Positions 44,891 through 58,466 of a stretch of DNA of 64,000 bases are shown piece by piece. A program made the position numbers and the translations under genes. Within the stretch, counting starts at the first letter, position 1, and every line of letters starts with the position of its first letter. Source of the DNA: Rhytidiadelphus loreus. Taxonomy: Eukaryota > Streptophyta > Bryopsida > Hypnales > Hylocomiaceae. The DNA lies in the NCBI GenBank assembly GCA_947034895.1, contig OX344765.1:13335001-13399000 (forward strand), read 5' to 3'. The notes under the pieces were generated by a model. It was not told the DNA's origin. It made no database searches and worked only from the letters and a program-made list of their open reading frames with translations.

Positions 44891-47814
44891 CCAGTGCGTG
44901 CCAGTGGGAGGGCTTTGGGAGCCTTTGGGCTCGTGTTTGGAAAAATAAAATAATTGTGCCGTGTGGAGACGTTGGAAATTATTATTTACCCTCCACCGCT
45001 TACAGTATGATAAAAAAATAATAATAATAATTTTAAACCCAGAGTTTAGTATGATAAATTTTGGAAGATTTGAATTAAACCCTCAAGGTTCAATAATTTT
45101 CTGACTATGGAGGTTTTTAATTAATTGTCCCACTTTGATATATTTTTTTGCACAGGGATGTGCTTATGATTTTTTATTTTTTATTTTTACTTAACAAAAG
45201 TAAAGACTATTTTGTCTAGTATGTTTAGAATTAGTTGTAGAAAATAATGACCATTATATTTTTAGATTATAACAATTTTGGATGATCAACTTTAGAGACA
45301 AAAAATGTAGCATTGGGGGAAGAAAAATTATAAGAAGATGAATAATGCTTTTTTACCCTCCATAAAATTGTATTGGAATCCTAGGCAAATTTAGTATTTT
45401 TTAATTAAAAATTTTGAGAACCAAAAAACTCTCTCAAATTTGTACACATTTTCAAAAAAAAGGAATGGAAAGCCAAAACTAAGGAATGGCAAGCCAAATT
45501 GGATCCTACAAAAAATTTAAAAATTTACATATGTGACAATTTTTGAAATTTAACAATTGACATAATTAGCATATATTTTGGAACATCTTGATAAAATGTG
45601 GAATCATTCTAATTATTTTGTATTAATTATCTCACCAAATTAAATTTCAAATGTTGTTTGTTTGTACAGAGTAAAGAATATAATTGTACAAGAAAATGTT
45701 TTTTTCCGTCACTAATATTCTTCTCATTGGAAAAATATTATGTTTGCCTCTTTTTTATATGAGAGTGCATTTTCTAAATAAATTTTGAAATACTATTCAC
45801 ATTGAAATTTTGAAGATATGAAAATGCAACAAGTATGTCAACTTGTTCCTCTACAAGATCCTAGTTTACAAAATATTGAAATTTTTTCACTTTTGTCATG
45901 ACCCTTGGCACAACCTTTCATGGATGAATGCATTGATAGATGAAAGATTTATGACGATTGTGTCATGACTTTCATGTCAAGAGCTTTTATGGATGAATGC
46001 ATTGATGTATGAACTAATCCATGATGAACTAGGCACTAGTGGATAAGCAAAGATTGCTTATAGATAGATATCTCCCAGTGGTGGGTTTTTATAATGGAGT
46101 TAGACAACTCCACTTGGATGACTAATGCATTGGACTTAACATATGTGTGTTGGAACTTGGAATTAGGCAACTCCAAGTAGAAGATCAAGATTTGGATACA
46201 AGATGAATTAGATAAGATATGATTGGAGAAGTATAAATAGGATTCTTTAGTTGATGGTTCTGGATAGAATTATGGATAGAAAGCTAAAGTTAAAAAAGAA
46301 ATCCTAGTCTATTTTCAGGACTAATAGTCTCATTGATAGTCTCTATTATATAAAACAGAGCTTGGGGGTGAGGAGACTCTCTTTTAGAGATTGATCTCTC
46401 TTTATGTTTAGGTGGTTTGAGCTCCTTGTAAAGCATTTTTGTTAATAAGAGTGATGATAAGTATATTTTGTGTTTTTAGTTGGAGTTCATTGTCAAAGGA
46501 CCATAACAACCCTACTAAGAATTTGCCATTGAAAATTTAAAGAAGACACATTGTATCCTCTTGGTCCTTGAGGGGATTGAAGAGTCTACTCTTAATGCAA
46601 CCTTTTCAAGCTCATTGCATTTGGAGGAAGCTAAACTCTTTGAAGCAATTTTCAATAAATTTTCATAGGAAAAATAAATAAAATTGGCATCTAATTTAAT
46701 TGTTTTAGTTTTTTTGACCTTTATTGGATAAGTTATAAATTTTTGAAGTTGAAACACAATGGTCATTAAAATTGACCACCTCCTGAAATGTATATTGTTG
46801 GTACATTGAAGAAAACAAAATGTATCTTTATATTAGTGTTCGCTTTAAGAGTAGGAGTGCTTTTAGAACACCTTACCTTCATATGTGGTATTTGGAATCA
46901 GTTACACCATATATAAGTAGAGAAGTATAAAATTTGCAACTATAAAATAAGGGACGGTGTTTTATGTTTATCTTGAGAACTTTCCAAAGGCATGCTTTTG
47001 GCAATTACTTGTACACTAGAAAGTTATTTAAGCCCTTTTCCAACAGAGCCAGGTTTTTGGAGAATATTGTCAAATATCAATCAAGTTTTCTCCATAATCA
47101 ACTTCATTTGATACTATATGCAAATTTAACACATTTATTATTATTTTGGTTTTCATGTGATATTCACACGATTTGCATGTGGATTTCTTAATGATAGAAG
47201 TTTTATAATTCTAAATAAATAGCATAAGTTCTTCAACCCATAGATTTTTAATTTTTTGAAACAAGGGGTTTAGAATTTAAGATTTTTAATTTGTGTGAGC
47301 GATATTGATGTCATATACTAAAATTACATTGCAATTTTAGGTAGAGGTCAAAGTATAATTCCTCAAAAGTCCATAGAGTTCATTTAAAAAAATATTATTG
47401 TTTTTTCAAAACTCACATCTTAGTTTCAAATAGGAGCAAAGGGAGATTTATAAGGCCTAGAAATTATTTAGCTTGTCTTATCCTCCCCTCAGTTAAGTCA
47501 AATGGTTTTAGAACAAGTTTCAACTAATTTTTTGAAACAATTGTTTCCAATTCTTCAAGTTTTTGTAATGTCCTCTAAAGAAATAAAGTTTTTATTGAAA
47601 ATGACAAATAACATAAGGCAACAATTCATTGAAGTTGTATCTACCCTTTTAGAGTATCAATTTTCTACTTCGGTCTAAAATTTGAATTGTACATTCATTT
47701 AAAAGCTTATATTGCTTTGGAAATTTGCTAAGATTACAATGTGCCTCACATTGCTTCAAATCTTCATTACTACCCTTAATTATTAAATTATAATTAGGTA
47801 GAATAGATGTAAGA
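44891..47814. other. AT-rich intergenic sequence, possible solo-LTR relic
   Basis: No gene. Around 46150-46450, TATAAATAGG followed by GTCTCTATTATATAAAACAG and a run ending TTGTTAATAAGAGTGATGA looks like an LTR promoter region, but no repeat partner was found in this window. Confidence 0.35.
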
Positions 47815-47974
47815 GCATAAGTTGTCCGTGGTCAAAAGGGGATTATAGATTCTCTTAAAATGCATTTTTTGGACATCATGTGGATAAACAATGAATTTTC
47901 AAAGTGTTGAAAAAAGGTATTACTAAATTGATCCTAGACTTTCATGAATAGTGGGAGTACATTTTAGGCAAGAG
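47815..47974. repeat. Dispersed ACACCTAAAATTGCAC repeat family, partial copy 1
   Basis: Shares TTTTGGACATCATGTGGATA, CAAAGTGTTGAAAA and AGTACATTTTAGGCAAGAG with copies at 48785, 52786 and 60218. Only part of the element is present. Confidence 0.6.
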
Positions 47975-48784
47975 TTTGTTGAGAATTGGTTATAGAAAGG
48001 GATCATATCCATATAATTAGACAAAAGCTACATTAACCAAAAATAGTCTATAAAATTTAGAATCAAATTTTTTTTAAAGTTTCCAAATTTAGCTATAGAT
48101 TGAATATTTGTAATTTTCATAAGATTTTTTTCTTTGAGTTCAAAATGCTAAATTCTAACTAAAGCTTCACATTGCTAAGCACAATTGTCAATGATTGTGT
48201 TGCAAGGAAGAATATGATTTTTTTTGTTTATTTTTAAGAAACTCATTGACACTAATGATGAAAGAGACATTGCAAATACACAAACATGCTAATTTTTCTT
48301 ATTTTTTCTATATGTATTTCATTGATGACGCCAACACCAACCAAAGTTTCATATTTTAATTTCGGTAAACCTCCTCCAATGTAAATATCATTGGCAAATT
48401 TATAATGATTATATAAGACTTATATTTTACTTATTTATTCAAGTCATTTTTTTAATTGAGAAAAGTATTTTTTTTAGAAACATACTTATGATTCTTAAAA
48501 TATAGAAGATTTGCAAAAGGGAAGTTGTGAAAACTTAGATCATACTAATATACAAGAATTAACATAAGAATCTACTAAAATTTAGATGAATGAAAAATAA
48601 TACAAATTTTTTGTGTCTTCAAGACATGTTTATATTCATCCATTTTACAAAATTTGAACTTTAGAGGCATCTCCAATCAATTTGTGAAATGAAAATTTTC
48701 CTTTCCATACAAGCTTTTACAATCCTTCTTTATTGGGAACTAATCCAATCATGCAACTATCATATCCACCCAAAGTTATATTCC

Positions 48785-49030
48785 TAACTACACCTAAAAT
48801 TGCACAGATAAGCAATTCAACATAGATTCCATTATTATATTGAAAAAAATATTGTGGGTCTTGTTGGTAGTCAAAAGGAATTCTAGATTATCTTAGAACA
48901 CATTTTTGGAACACCGTATGAATAAACTACAAATTTTCAAAGTACTGAAAACAAGTGTTTCTAAAACCATAGACCATAGACAACAAACCATTTTCTCATG
49001 AATAGTAGGAATACATTTTAGGCAAGAATC
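48785..49030. repeat. Dispersed ACACCTAAAATTGCAC repeat family, copy 2
   Basis: Begins CTAACTACACCTAAAATTGC and ends near CATTTTAGGCAAGAATC. No coding capacity. Copies 3 and 4 are in the opposite orientation. Confidence 0.65.
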
Positions 49031-50555
49031 TATAGTGGTCAGTTCAAGAAAGCAATCTAAATACCTTAAGTGAGAATACAATTCCTTGCAACACAGCTGA
49101 ATGCAATGCCTTGCAGCAATAATAATCATCCCCAGCAATTAAGTTACTGAAGCTAGAACAGGAATGTGTGATTATTTAGGGAATATTAGGCAAATCCCCG
49201 AACTCACTTGATAATACCCTAAGTTTGCTTTTGTTTGGGGTTTCAATGTAAGTCCATTACAAATGCAGTTCTATTGTTTCACAAAAAAATTCTTACAATC
49301 TGAAACTCTAGTTTCAGCAACTCCACATCCTTCTCCAACTAAGAGCAGTCCATCCCCTGTACCAAATCAAACAAGCGATACAGCAACTCTTTTTACTACA
49401 AAAATTGTCTTCCTCATGAATTTCTTGTGTTTTCAAGAACAGACCTATTTCTAGTATAAAAGTTGAAAGCAGTATGAGGGACAAGATTCATCTCCTTAAA
49501 CATCTAACCTGCAGAAGAACGAAACAAAAAATGATCTGCGAAACCAAATTGCCTAACGAAATTCCAAATATTGTGATCTCTCCTTCTAGTCAAAAATTAC
49601 ACGATCATCAGACCCAATATATATATATATAGTGGTCCACACCCCAAAGTATTCTCAATTCTTTTTAAAGTAATTCAATGAATTTACTTTAATTTCTATT
49701 CCAACTTCATCCAATACTGAATAAAACGATCATAAACGACCAAAGGTTTGCTATACTATCAATACGTCAACGATGACAAAAAATAACGACCTCAACCCTT
49801 AAGAAACATAATCAACAAGCAAGAAACCAAAAGTGATTGCAAAAGCCCAACTCATTCTCGATGCAGGAAACCGGACACTGATTAGGGTTACTACTAACTC
49901 CTCTCTGCAACACTGCCAATTGAAGTGGGAGACCCACGATTCACATCTCAATATTACCACCTGCATCGTACAACTAGTCTGATCGACAGAATCAAAGAAA
50001 AGCAATCTCACCTCCGAACGACCAAAAGTTAATGATGCCACAACCATACAAATAAATCTATTACAATTACTCATTTGCCCAACATGCTCATCACAAAGTA
50101 ACATGGTCTGCGAAGCTGTGCACAGGGTGGGTGGTACTCCCTTCGTTCAGAATGAGCACTAGCTTCAAACGGGACACTCGTGCGACAATTCTCAAAGGAA
50201 TAAAAAGAGAATGATAGGGTACGAAAATATGATCACCGCAGATAGAGAAACCTCAGTAATCTAGATCGAGCAGTGGAAAGATCCCACTACACACCATCTT
50301 GGCATTGAAAAAATAAATCGGAAGCCAACCAACGCAATTATGGAGGTCCTTCACTAGAGATATGCGATTCCAGAATACACAATCAAACCCGAGGTGCAAG
50401 AATCCTTCTCCGCGCTCCGGAGATTCAGTCACCCCCGAAACCCTAAACAGTCAGCCTGTGGTCAGATCTCGCCACATTCCCCCCCGCGCATGTATATGAT
50501 GTAAACCCTATGAAATCATCACGTCCATCACGGCGCCGATGACACCACGGCGCAA
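49031..50555. other. Intergenic sequence downstream of QCR10
   Basis: No gene recognised. It includes a short (TA)n microsatellite at about 49617-49632 and, near 50440-50555, the probable 3' UTR of the minus-strand QCR10 gene. Confidence 0.45.
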
Positions 50556-50744
50556 TCACTTGTTCTCTTCCTCGGGAGCGGCGGAGAATTGCGCCTTGAT
50601 CCAGTCGAAGGGTTGCACCAGCCACAGAGCGCCGCAGGCAGCCGTGGTGCCCCACAGCGCCACGGAGCTGATGTCGGAGCTTTGCGGGCGCATGGCCTTG
50701 GGGATGAACTTGAGCAGAGACAGTCCTTGCTTGGGTTGCACCAT
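50556..50744 (-). CDS. QCR10: QCR10-like subunit of mitochondrial complex III
   Basis: A 62-aa protein starting MVQPKQGLSLLKFIPK. The block WGTTAACGALWLVQPFDWIK is the single membrane helix and conserved QPFDW signature of the plant 6.7-kDa ubiquinol-cytochrome c reductase subunit, and the tail is acidic. The family length (about 55-65 aa) fits. It sits in the inner membrane as a peripheral subunit of bc1, near the Rieske protein. The ATG lies 19 bp downstream of an acceptor (TTGTTGTGCAG at about 50764), so the leader appears to contain an intron; a donor candidate is GC|GTAAAAG near 50866. The frame has no disruption and seems functional. Confidence 0.85.
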   Translation of the reverse strand: MVQPKQGLSLLKFIPKAMRPQSSDISSVALWGTTAACGALWLVQPFDWIKAQFSAAPEEENK

Positions 50745-50933
50745 GGTGAGCACCTGATTGAGCCTGCACAACAAGAACAACAACAAAGTTGATGTCGCTC
50801 TGGGATTGCCGAAACGCTGAAGGTGAAGAAAAGCTCCACAGGCGCGGGCAGGGCATGGACTTTTACGCTTCTCCGTTCAGTGCAGCTCGGGCCTCCATGT
50901 CACCGTCGAACTGACCTAGGTGGCAGGAGATCA

Positions 50934-51141
50934 GATTGACCCCCTCGCTCGTCCTTACCACGGGTGCATGTAAAATAAAAAGCCCCCTATTTTGGGCCGT
51001 TCTAGGGTATACTCTCGACCTCCCTAGACTAATTTAGGGTCTCTGATCGCAAAAATGAATTAAAAATTTGCAAAAAAACTCATGTGCGGAAAATAAATAA
51101 TTCCAGGGTTTGCCCGCAGGGCCGAGCGAGGGGGTCAGTTC
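50934..51141. mobile_element. MITE, GAGCGAGGGGGTC family, copy a
   Basis: About 208 bp bounded by GATTGACCCCCTCGCTC and GAGCGAGGGGGTCAGTTC, just upstream of QCR10. It is an inverted relative of 59414-59618, sharing TTTGCAAAAAAA and GGGCCGTTCTAGG-type words. Confidence 0.75.
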
Positions 51142-52785
51142 ACCCTGGCCGTGGCAGGATGGATGCCCTTACCCAATTAAGCTCTAGAAGGGTACCTAAG
51201 GTAGACAAGCCTATTACCACCCTCATTTGCAATCTGAACATCTTGGGGTCAACTTCAAGAGGGGCACTTATTTTTCAGAGGTGTGCGCTTGTTCACTAAT
51301 CAAACCCAAGTGGAATTATAATTCAATTAAAATTTTAATTTTTGTGAATTTCTAAGAGGTTTACCCTAAAATTACAAAACCATTCATAGAGTGGAGTCAT
51401 AGACATCCCATAAACAACCCCATAAATGCCTTTCCATACATTTTTGGCACTTATTAAGTACTCATTGATCAAGGATTGACGCGTTACCCCTTGTAGGCAT
51501 TAAAGCATTGATTTTGTTAGAAAAATGAACGGATTTGGATGTTTTCTGAACAGAATTGGGTAATGAACGGAATTGGATTGGTCTACCTTACAACCGACAC
51601 TTTTTTCTATTGTGCATAGTTTCTAATAATAAAATGGTGAAATTTTTAAAAATTATAATTGACAAATGGATGCAAATTCCAATACACCAAAGAATGCATC
51701 ATTTGGATATAACATGCAAAGGATCAAAGGGGGGGGGGGTTCAATAGATGTTCCCAAATTGTTTCTTTAACAATCAATATATATTGATTTCATAGATGTA
51801 CATAATGATAACATCTAATCAAGTGGCTCATGTCACTTTAATTTGGGTGTCTCTGCCTTACTATAGGTTTTACATTCACAATAAATAAAGAACATGTTGG
51901 GGTGATTCAATTTTTACTAAAGGTGAAGGTAATCCCCACCCCTCATCCCCGAGGACTTTGAGTTGGTATGGCTTGGTTTCATCTATGTGTAGTGTAAGAA
52001 AATCCCTAGACACTTAGAAACATCTAAATAATTAAGCTATGTGTTATGATGGGCATCTTTTGTACTTTGGCACATCTAAATGAAGTTGTATCTAAGTGGT
52101 TGTGCAATTTTAGAGTTATGATGAATTAGTTATAAATTTCAAAGATAAGTTAATTATAAAATTTCAATAAAAATAGACTATTGCTCTTTCTTAGGTGCAT
52201 CCAAAATTTATTTCATGTATTAAAAAAAAATCATGTTCGTAATGTTAAATGAATAGTGATAGGATTAAATAAACAATCATAGAGAGTCTTACCTTACCTT
52301 TGAGTGCAAAATTACAAAGGCTAGGATGCATATTGATTGTCCTATTGGCAAGGGGGATTAACTTACTACAAATTTTTATTTTTCTAGAAATTGGAATATT
52401 TCAACTTGCTTGAATTTCCAAAAAAATTAGTAATATTTCAACCTACTCTAATTCAAATTAGGTTCTGTGGAATAACCTAATTAGATTTGATATTCAAATT
52501 CCATCAATGGTATTTATTTCAAAGAGGGTCTACTTAGATTGAAATTTAAAACTTTGGTCGTCGGCAACAATAGCAGCAATGGTGAACGGCAATATCATCG
52601 GAAGAAAAAGAAATAGTTTTAGTTTGTTTGTGTATTTCCAATGTCTCATCCTTTGTCAACGGCCATGTTTTTATTTTGTTGAATTAATAAAAATTGATAT
52701 CTCATCCTTGTAAGTAGCAACACAATCATTGATGATTGAACTCACCAATGCGAAGCCCTAGTTATCATGACTTTGATAAATTAAT
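51142..52785. other. AT-rich intergenic sequence
   Basis: No gene recognised. A G10 run is present at about 51730. Confidence 0.45.
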
Positions 52786-53022
52786 ATTCTTGGCTAAAAT
52801 GAACTCCCACTATTCATGAGAGTCTAGGGTCGATTTATAAAACACTTATTTTCAACACTTTGAATATTCATAGTTTATTCACATGGTGTCCAAAAAATAC
52901 ATCCTAAGAGGATCTAGAATCCCCCTTCCACTACCACCAAGACCCCACCAAAAAAATTTCTATACAATATTGGGAACCATGCTAAAAATTGCTTATTCTC
53001 TAGATTTTAGGTGTAGTTACCT
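52786..53022. repeat. Dispersed ACACCTAAAATTGCAC repeat family, copy 3 (inverted)
   Basis: Begins TTGGCTAAAATGAACTCCCA and ends ATTTTAGGTGTAGTTA, the reverse orientation of the copy at 48785. It directly precedes the SF3a60 relic. Confidence 0.65.
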
Positions 53023-53552
53023 TGCTAGGACGAAGTAGTGGAAGGAAGGTCCCTTGATTGCAGTGCCTTGAGCACTGACGAGATCTTCCAAGCTCGAGTT
53101 CTCGAACCGCTACAGTTGCGATATGTACTTCAGAATTTTCAGCTTTCCGGTCAAGTAGTTTGTCAAGCAGACATGGCGCGCGGATTTAGAACACGACCGG
53201 AAGAATCGGGTAGGAATTTAGGGTTAGGAAGTTAGAGCTTCTGCGGGACTTGTGTTCTGAGAATATAGATACTGTTCATCAGATTTGGCAATCGGGACAA
53301 CCTACTGCTTGAAAATGGAGGTGACAATGAGCGGGAGCAGACTCGGGGCATTCACGAGGATATGAACACGGTTGGCGCAATGCATGGTGAAGGTGCTCCA
53401 GAAGGAAACAAATTTCTTCAAGAGAGGTTACATCAGAATCACCTCGTGAGTAATCCTGGAGTCTAAGCGCAAATTTCTGATTCTATAAGGTATTCATACC
53501 TAATTGTCACACTTTAAGCGCTGAGCATGTTTTCTGTTGTTTGAATTGTTAG

Positions 53553-55240
53553 CAAATCAAAAGAGATTCCAATGCACCAAGAATGCTTTGCTTGGATGCC
53601 ATATGCGAAATTTTCAAGGTTTCTAAATTTCATTGGTAAAATCGTCATTAGTTCCTATGCTGAGGGGTGTACATTCTCAGAATCAATATGTATTCATTGT
53701 GCAAGATTTTGGAGTGTTGCATTTATGTAAGTGTCGCAATTAGGCGTGGTTGATTACTATTATATGGCAGTATGCACATTCTTTTGCAGCAGTTGTCAAA
53801 TTAAGTCAGTTTTCTCGAGGTTATTGCTGTTAAATTTACTTGGAAGGGATATAGAGCCGTATCGTGAACATGTGGAATTTGATTAATGCAGGCTTTCGAA
53901 GAAATAAAGTCGCACATTGAGAAGAAGCAAGCTCCAAGCTATGAAGGACTGGAAACTGCGTAATTATGAAGTCAGAGGTGTTCTGTTTCATTTGGTGATT
54001 CAACTAATTTTTATCACTTCCTAGCTTGAATGACTCCTGTGAGTTCAACATTTCCTTGTTAAATCAATCGAATTATTTTCAATACTGACGTATGAATCCT
54101 GTGTTGCTTGGAATGTCTATGTTTCAGAGCAGAAAGAACATGCACAAGATATGAAGGAGAAGACGAGCAGCAAGTCATGTTTAACTCTTTGAGGTTGCCA
54201 ATGGGATGGGATATCAAACCTATACCCTGTTCGCTGTACTACCTGCGTGGACTTGGGGCAGGTTTTGCCCTGCTTTCCTATTAGAGAGTCTCTTGTCTCC
54301 CTGTATTTTGGTGAACCTCGTTCTACGATTCAAGGATCTATTTCATTTTATTTAAAAAAAATTGATATCTGTGAAATCCTTTGAGGCCTGCTAGTGTAGA
54401 TTTCAGGTCCTCAATTATCAGCGTTACTAGGACCGGATTATGAAAAATCAGTACGTTCTATCATCATAGATGCTATTTCCAGATAATTCACTGCAAAAAC
54501 TAGTTTTTGTTATACAATCCAGGGTTATCTGCCGTTGTCTAAGAAGTAAGAGCCGTAATTATTAGCAGCTCTTTGCCTGAATTTAATGATTTTTCGAATT
54601 TTAAATGCGAGATATTTGGAATTACAGTTTCTGTGGTCACTCCCAGCGGCACTGCGAAGAGTGGGGACATCAGCATGGCATGAGTTTTTTGGGTATTCCA
54701 AGTACGAATATTTTCCATGAGAGCACATCTATCAAGGGAATTTCTGTGCCTAGATACTTGTGCTGTAGTAATATCTGTGCAGTCTCCTAAGATATCTTCT
54801 CACATTCAGTCTTATCAAGAGTCCTTTTTTCAGTTGTACTAATTGTAGTTCTGTAATACTCTATGAGCTTCATGCTCTTGATTGAAACTTGTAGGCATAC
54901 TTGGAAGTTTCTTGCAGTTAGACTTAGTCCTTGCAAGTATTTCAAAGTCTTTCAGGAGCCTTGATGTTTTTTCTGCTAGTTTTGTTAACACCTTTAATTG
55001 CTTACGTATGATTCTTATGCCAATGACTGCAACTTTAAATGAATGGATTCGAGTACTTCTGTCTGCGACTCTGTCCACATTTTTGTGGGGTCAGGATGCA
55101 AAAACTGCGGGAGAGGATACAAGAGACAAGGGGTCAACGTATGGCGTCTTGACCTTGAGGAAGAGTACTGTGAAGATGTTGGGGGCACTGTCTACAATAT
55201 AATAGCTTTCTCTGATTTGCAACGACAAACACTCATCTGA
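53553..55240 (+). pseudogene. Splicing factor SF3a60 (SF3A3/ATROPOS-like) relic
   Basis: Exon-like pieces in the correct order resemble the C-terminal half of SF3a60, the U2 snRNP subunit. 53892-53963 contains HIEKKQAPSYEGLE. 54129-54261 contains LRLPMGWDIKPIP and LRGLGA. 54600-54736 contains WGHQHGMSFLGIPST from the matrin-type zinc finger. 55121-55240 contains KRQGVNVWRLDLEEEY and ends SDLQRQTLI. The segment 53553-53618 (NAPRMLCLDAICEIFK) may also belong, as may weaker frames back to about 53040. Introns are retained, so it is a duplicated gene fragment and not a retrocopy. Stops, frame changes and loss of a zinc-finger cysteine region show that it is dead. The functional gene is presumably elsewhere. 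Confidence 0.75.
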
Positions 55241-56937
55241 GTTATTGACAGTGCGTCCGTTTCCATATCTCAATGCTGGAATGACCCAAAGGACAAGAGC
55301 CTGCCGATTGCTTCTTTAAGAAAATCATTCACTGACAGGTGCTGCAAGGGAGCACAGTCGAATATATTCTGAACTACAATTTGAGTTTCAGAAGCATAGC
55401 ACTGATTGTTCACCACTTTTTAAGGTTCTCCCTGGTCTCGTCTTGCACAGGATACTTCTAGTGCTTTACGAGGCTTGTAGTTGGAACATCGACAAGGTAT
55501 CACCCAGTTGGCAACGGCGAGTTAAACATCGTGTTTGATTGTCCGCTACGGTGTTCTCATTCGTATAGTAGTCTGTTACTGAAAGCGATTTCATTTCATT
55601 TTTACGAGGCAGAGTTTTCTCACTTTTTGAAAAGATTGAGGTTTTTTGGTTGCACGAGTCGCAGTTCAATTGTGTGGCGAGTGATCATGTTGCGATTTAA
55701 ACCAGTCACAGCCATTCGTGCTGTTGGTTATGGCCGTTAAAATGTACATAGATGTGTCTTTCGCTCTCTGTTCATCATATGTCAAGGAGTTTCTTGGAAG
55801 CTCTTAGTCCCAAGCATGCACTATTTCACTTCTTTTTTATTCTATTGAAAATGGAATTATTCCTTCGTATTGCCAGGATGGGAAGCAACACAATTCTCTC
55901 AGAGACACGAACAGCGAACGAATACCAGAACGACACTACAGTAGTAGTAATTTCAGGTACTGTGATTCGATCTGTGATTCCATTAGCTTTTTGAACTTGT
56001 CATATGACCTTTCACTATTTTCTGTAACAGTAGAGAGCAAGTTTACATCTTCCAGACCGCTCACTGAGTGGTTACACCGTATGACTTTGGGTAGCTGCAC
56101 CAAGGGCAATCTAAACAATCACTCGTGTGTGATTGTGAGGAGAAATCTTGCACTATGAGGAGGTGCCAAATATTTTTGCAATAATTGTGAGCTACTCACT
56201 ATGATGGAAGGGGTAGAATAATGGCTTTGGATATTTGTTGCTTGATAGTTAAACCCGCCTAAGTAATGTGCTACGTTATGTGCAAACTTGTTTACCCCAT
56301 GTTTCAATGTTGTGAATCATTGAATAGACCTTCTGACTTACTACCTCACAACCAACAAAACGGTTTGGACCTTTGGAGTGAATTTCTTTACTAACTTTAT
56401 TGTCGACGATTGTTGTTGTGTAAACCTTTTGAAGCCTAAAACAATTCTTGGATGATAGAGTGTTACTTTGAAAGCTCAAGTATTGAAAGTACTTCATTCA
56501 TTGTTCAATAAAACTCTAAATAGAGAACAAGAGACAAATTTGGGGATTACTTATCCCAAGGTTTGTTACAAATGTGGATATCTCCACCATTGTCTACATG
56601 ATTTAACTTTCTATTTGTTTAAAACTAAAACTCAAGGTGCCTCATTAGAAATGCATCAAATATCACTTGAAATAGATGTATAAGAGAATGTTGGACAATG
56701 AATGAGCAAAATCCACCTCCTTTGCAAAAATGTCATTTCTAGAGGTATGGTGTCAACAACAAATCTTACACTAAAATTATTAATACCTTTTTATGGAGTG
56801 ATTGAGGTATAGAAGCCCTTACATCTCTATACAAGAATATAGACAAAGGGTGACTCAATGTTACAAAGTTCCATTCTTTTTTTAGAAGAAAGGTTAGAAT
56901 AGTAACATTAGCAATAAAACTAACAAGCATATATATC
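55241..56937. other. Region with isolated exon-like segments
   Basis: No complete gene. Two plus-strand stretches look exon-like: about 55346-55423 (REHSRIYSELQFEFQKHST) followed by AAG|GTTCTC, and about 55877-55955 (DGKQHNSLRDTNSERIPER) after a TTGCCAG acceptor. No family was recognised. They may be further remnants of a duplicated segment. Confidence 0.35.
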
Positions 56938-57524
56938 TTAACCCCTAAAGTCCCATTGTCCCTACGGGGGACAAAATGGATTTCGGGCAGGTTCCTATGA
57001 TCTCAATTTTTACTGAAATTTTTTGAAAATTTCTCATAAGATAGATAATCTTATGAGCTTTCTGGAAATATAATTTTTATTCCAATCGGTGCCCGAAAGC
57101 AACAATTATGCCACAATAACCTCAAAATGGGGGAGACCGGGCAACAAAAAAAATTCACAAAAAATTGAAATAAAAATTTTAATATTTTTTTTCTTATAGA
57201 TTATATTTTCTTCTAAATGGGAAGCTTTGATTCATTCCATTTGGATTAGTGATGTGAAAGTTATGGAGTTTCTTGTTTTGCGGGCAATCATAGCAACATC
57301 TAGAAAGAAATTTTTCACTTCCACTTTGAATGCTAATATCTTTCAATCTACACGGTCAAACATTACAAAAAAATTATCACGTTATCTAAGACAAGTGTAG
57401 AACAAGATCCTACGGCTAGATTCTAAAAATTATTTTAAGAAAATTATTTCATAGGTGAACTTGAAAAAAGTGGTAGTTTTGAGTGGTTTTGACAGAAAAA
57501 TGGTCTTGGGACTTTAGAGGTTAA
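56938..57524. mobile_element. Inverted-repeat element, TTAACCCC family
   Basis: 587 bp. The left end reads TTAACCCCTAAAGTCCCA; the right end, reverse-complemented, reads TTAACCTCTAAAGTCCCA. Related to 1837-2839. No coding capacity. Confidence 0.65.
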
Positions 57525-58466
57525 ATAGTCCAAATACATTGGTTTAAGCAAAGTGTGAGGTGGGTTTTGAACAAATGAACTCTTGACTCATGTTGATTAA
57601 AAAAGGGATCCCTTTTGGATTAGGAAATAACTTCTAGTGTGCCACAACTGAAGATTCACAACAATGCTACGGTACCAAGTCAAGGAAAAAATACCATGCC
57701 TTGTTTACAAACAATAAATTTAAAAAATACAATTCTTTAAATTCAAAAATTCTAAGATTACAAGTTTACAAGTCCATTCTTATCAAAATTTCAAATGTTC
57801 GAATTTTTACATTGGTCATCCCAAGTAGTGTAGGAAGTAGTGTAGCCAAACATGTTGAAAACAATTTTTTTTGCGGCCTTTCATGTCCAAGATGAACTTT
57901 CATTCCTCTTACATAATTTGACCCCATCTCATTTCTTTCTTTGCCTCAAGGTCACCACTTGGTCACAAGTTTAAGCTAGCCCCTTTAAAACCTCCTAGAA
58001 TTTATTTGTTTCCTAACAAGTATAGTTGTGACACATTTAATGGATCCTTTGGGAAATAATGATCATTGAACATGGAAGATACTAAACATCTCCCATTCAA
58101 TTGTTTGTAGGACGATAAATAATAAATAAAGCTTATGTGAACAAAAATCATACTATAGGTGTTGTTCTTTGAAGGACAAAAAGACATCACATTCAAATCA
58201 AAAGTTGAAAGGAAGCTTGGGTGGTCAAGTAGAGTGTAAAGTGTGCATATGCACACTTGAGTTCATTGGATCAAACCCCTAATACAACAATAGATATTGA
58301 AGTCAACAAGACATACCAAATAGTGTATAAGGTGGGCACCCCCAAATGCGCCATTGACCCAAAAACTACCATCATCACTATGTATACATCTCCAAAATCA
58401 ATATGTACCTAAGTATGTGGAAGAAATTATGAGATTTCAGAACCTCTACCAAAAAAAACTTTGACC
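57525..58466. other. AT-rich intergenic sequence
   Basis: Nothing gene-like or repetitive was recognised. Confidence 0.45.

Noticed and set aside
53173..53963. Small four-exon gene of about 116 aa with phase-consistent splices
   Set aside because: The last exons resemble SF3a60, and the first needs a weak donor and a 60-bp intron; a pseudogene explains the region better.
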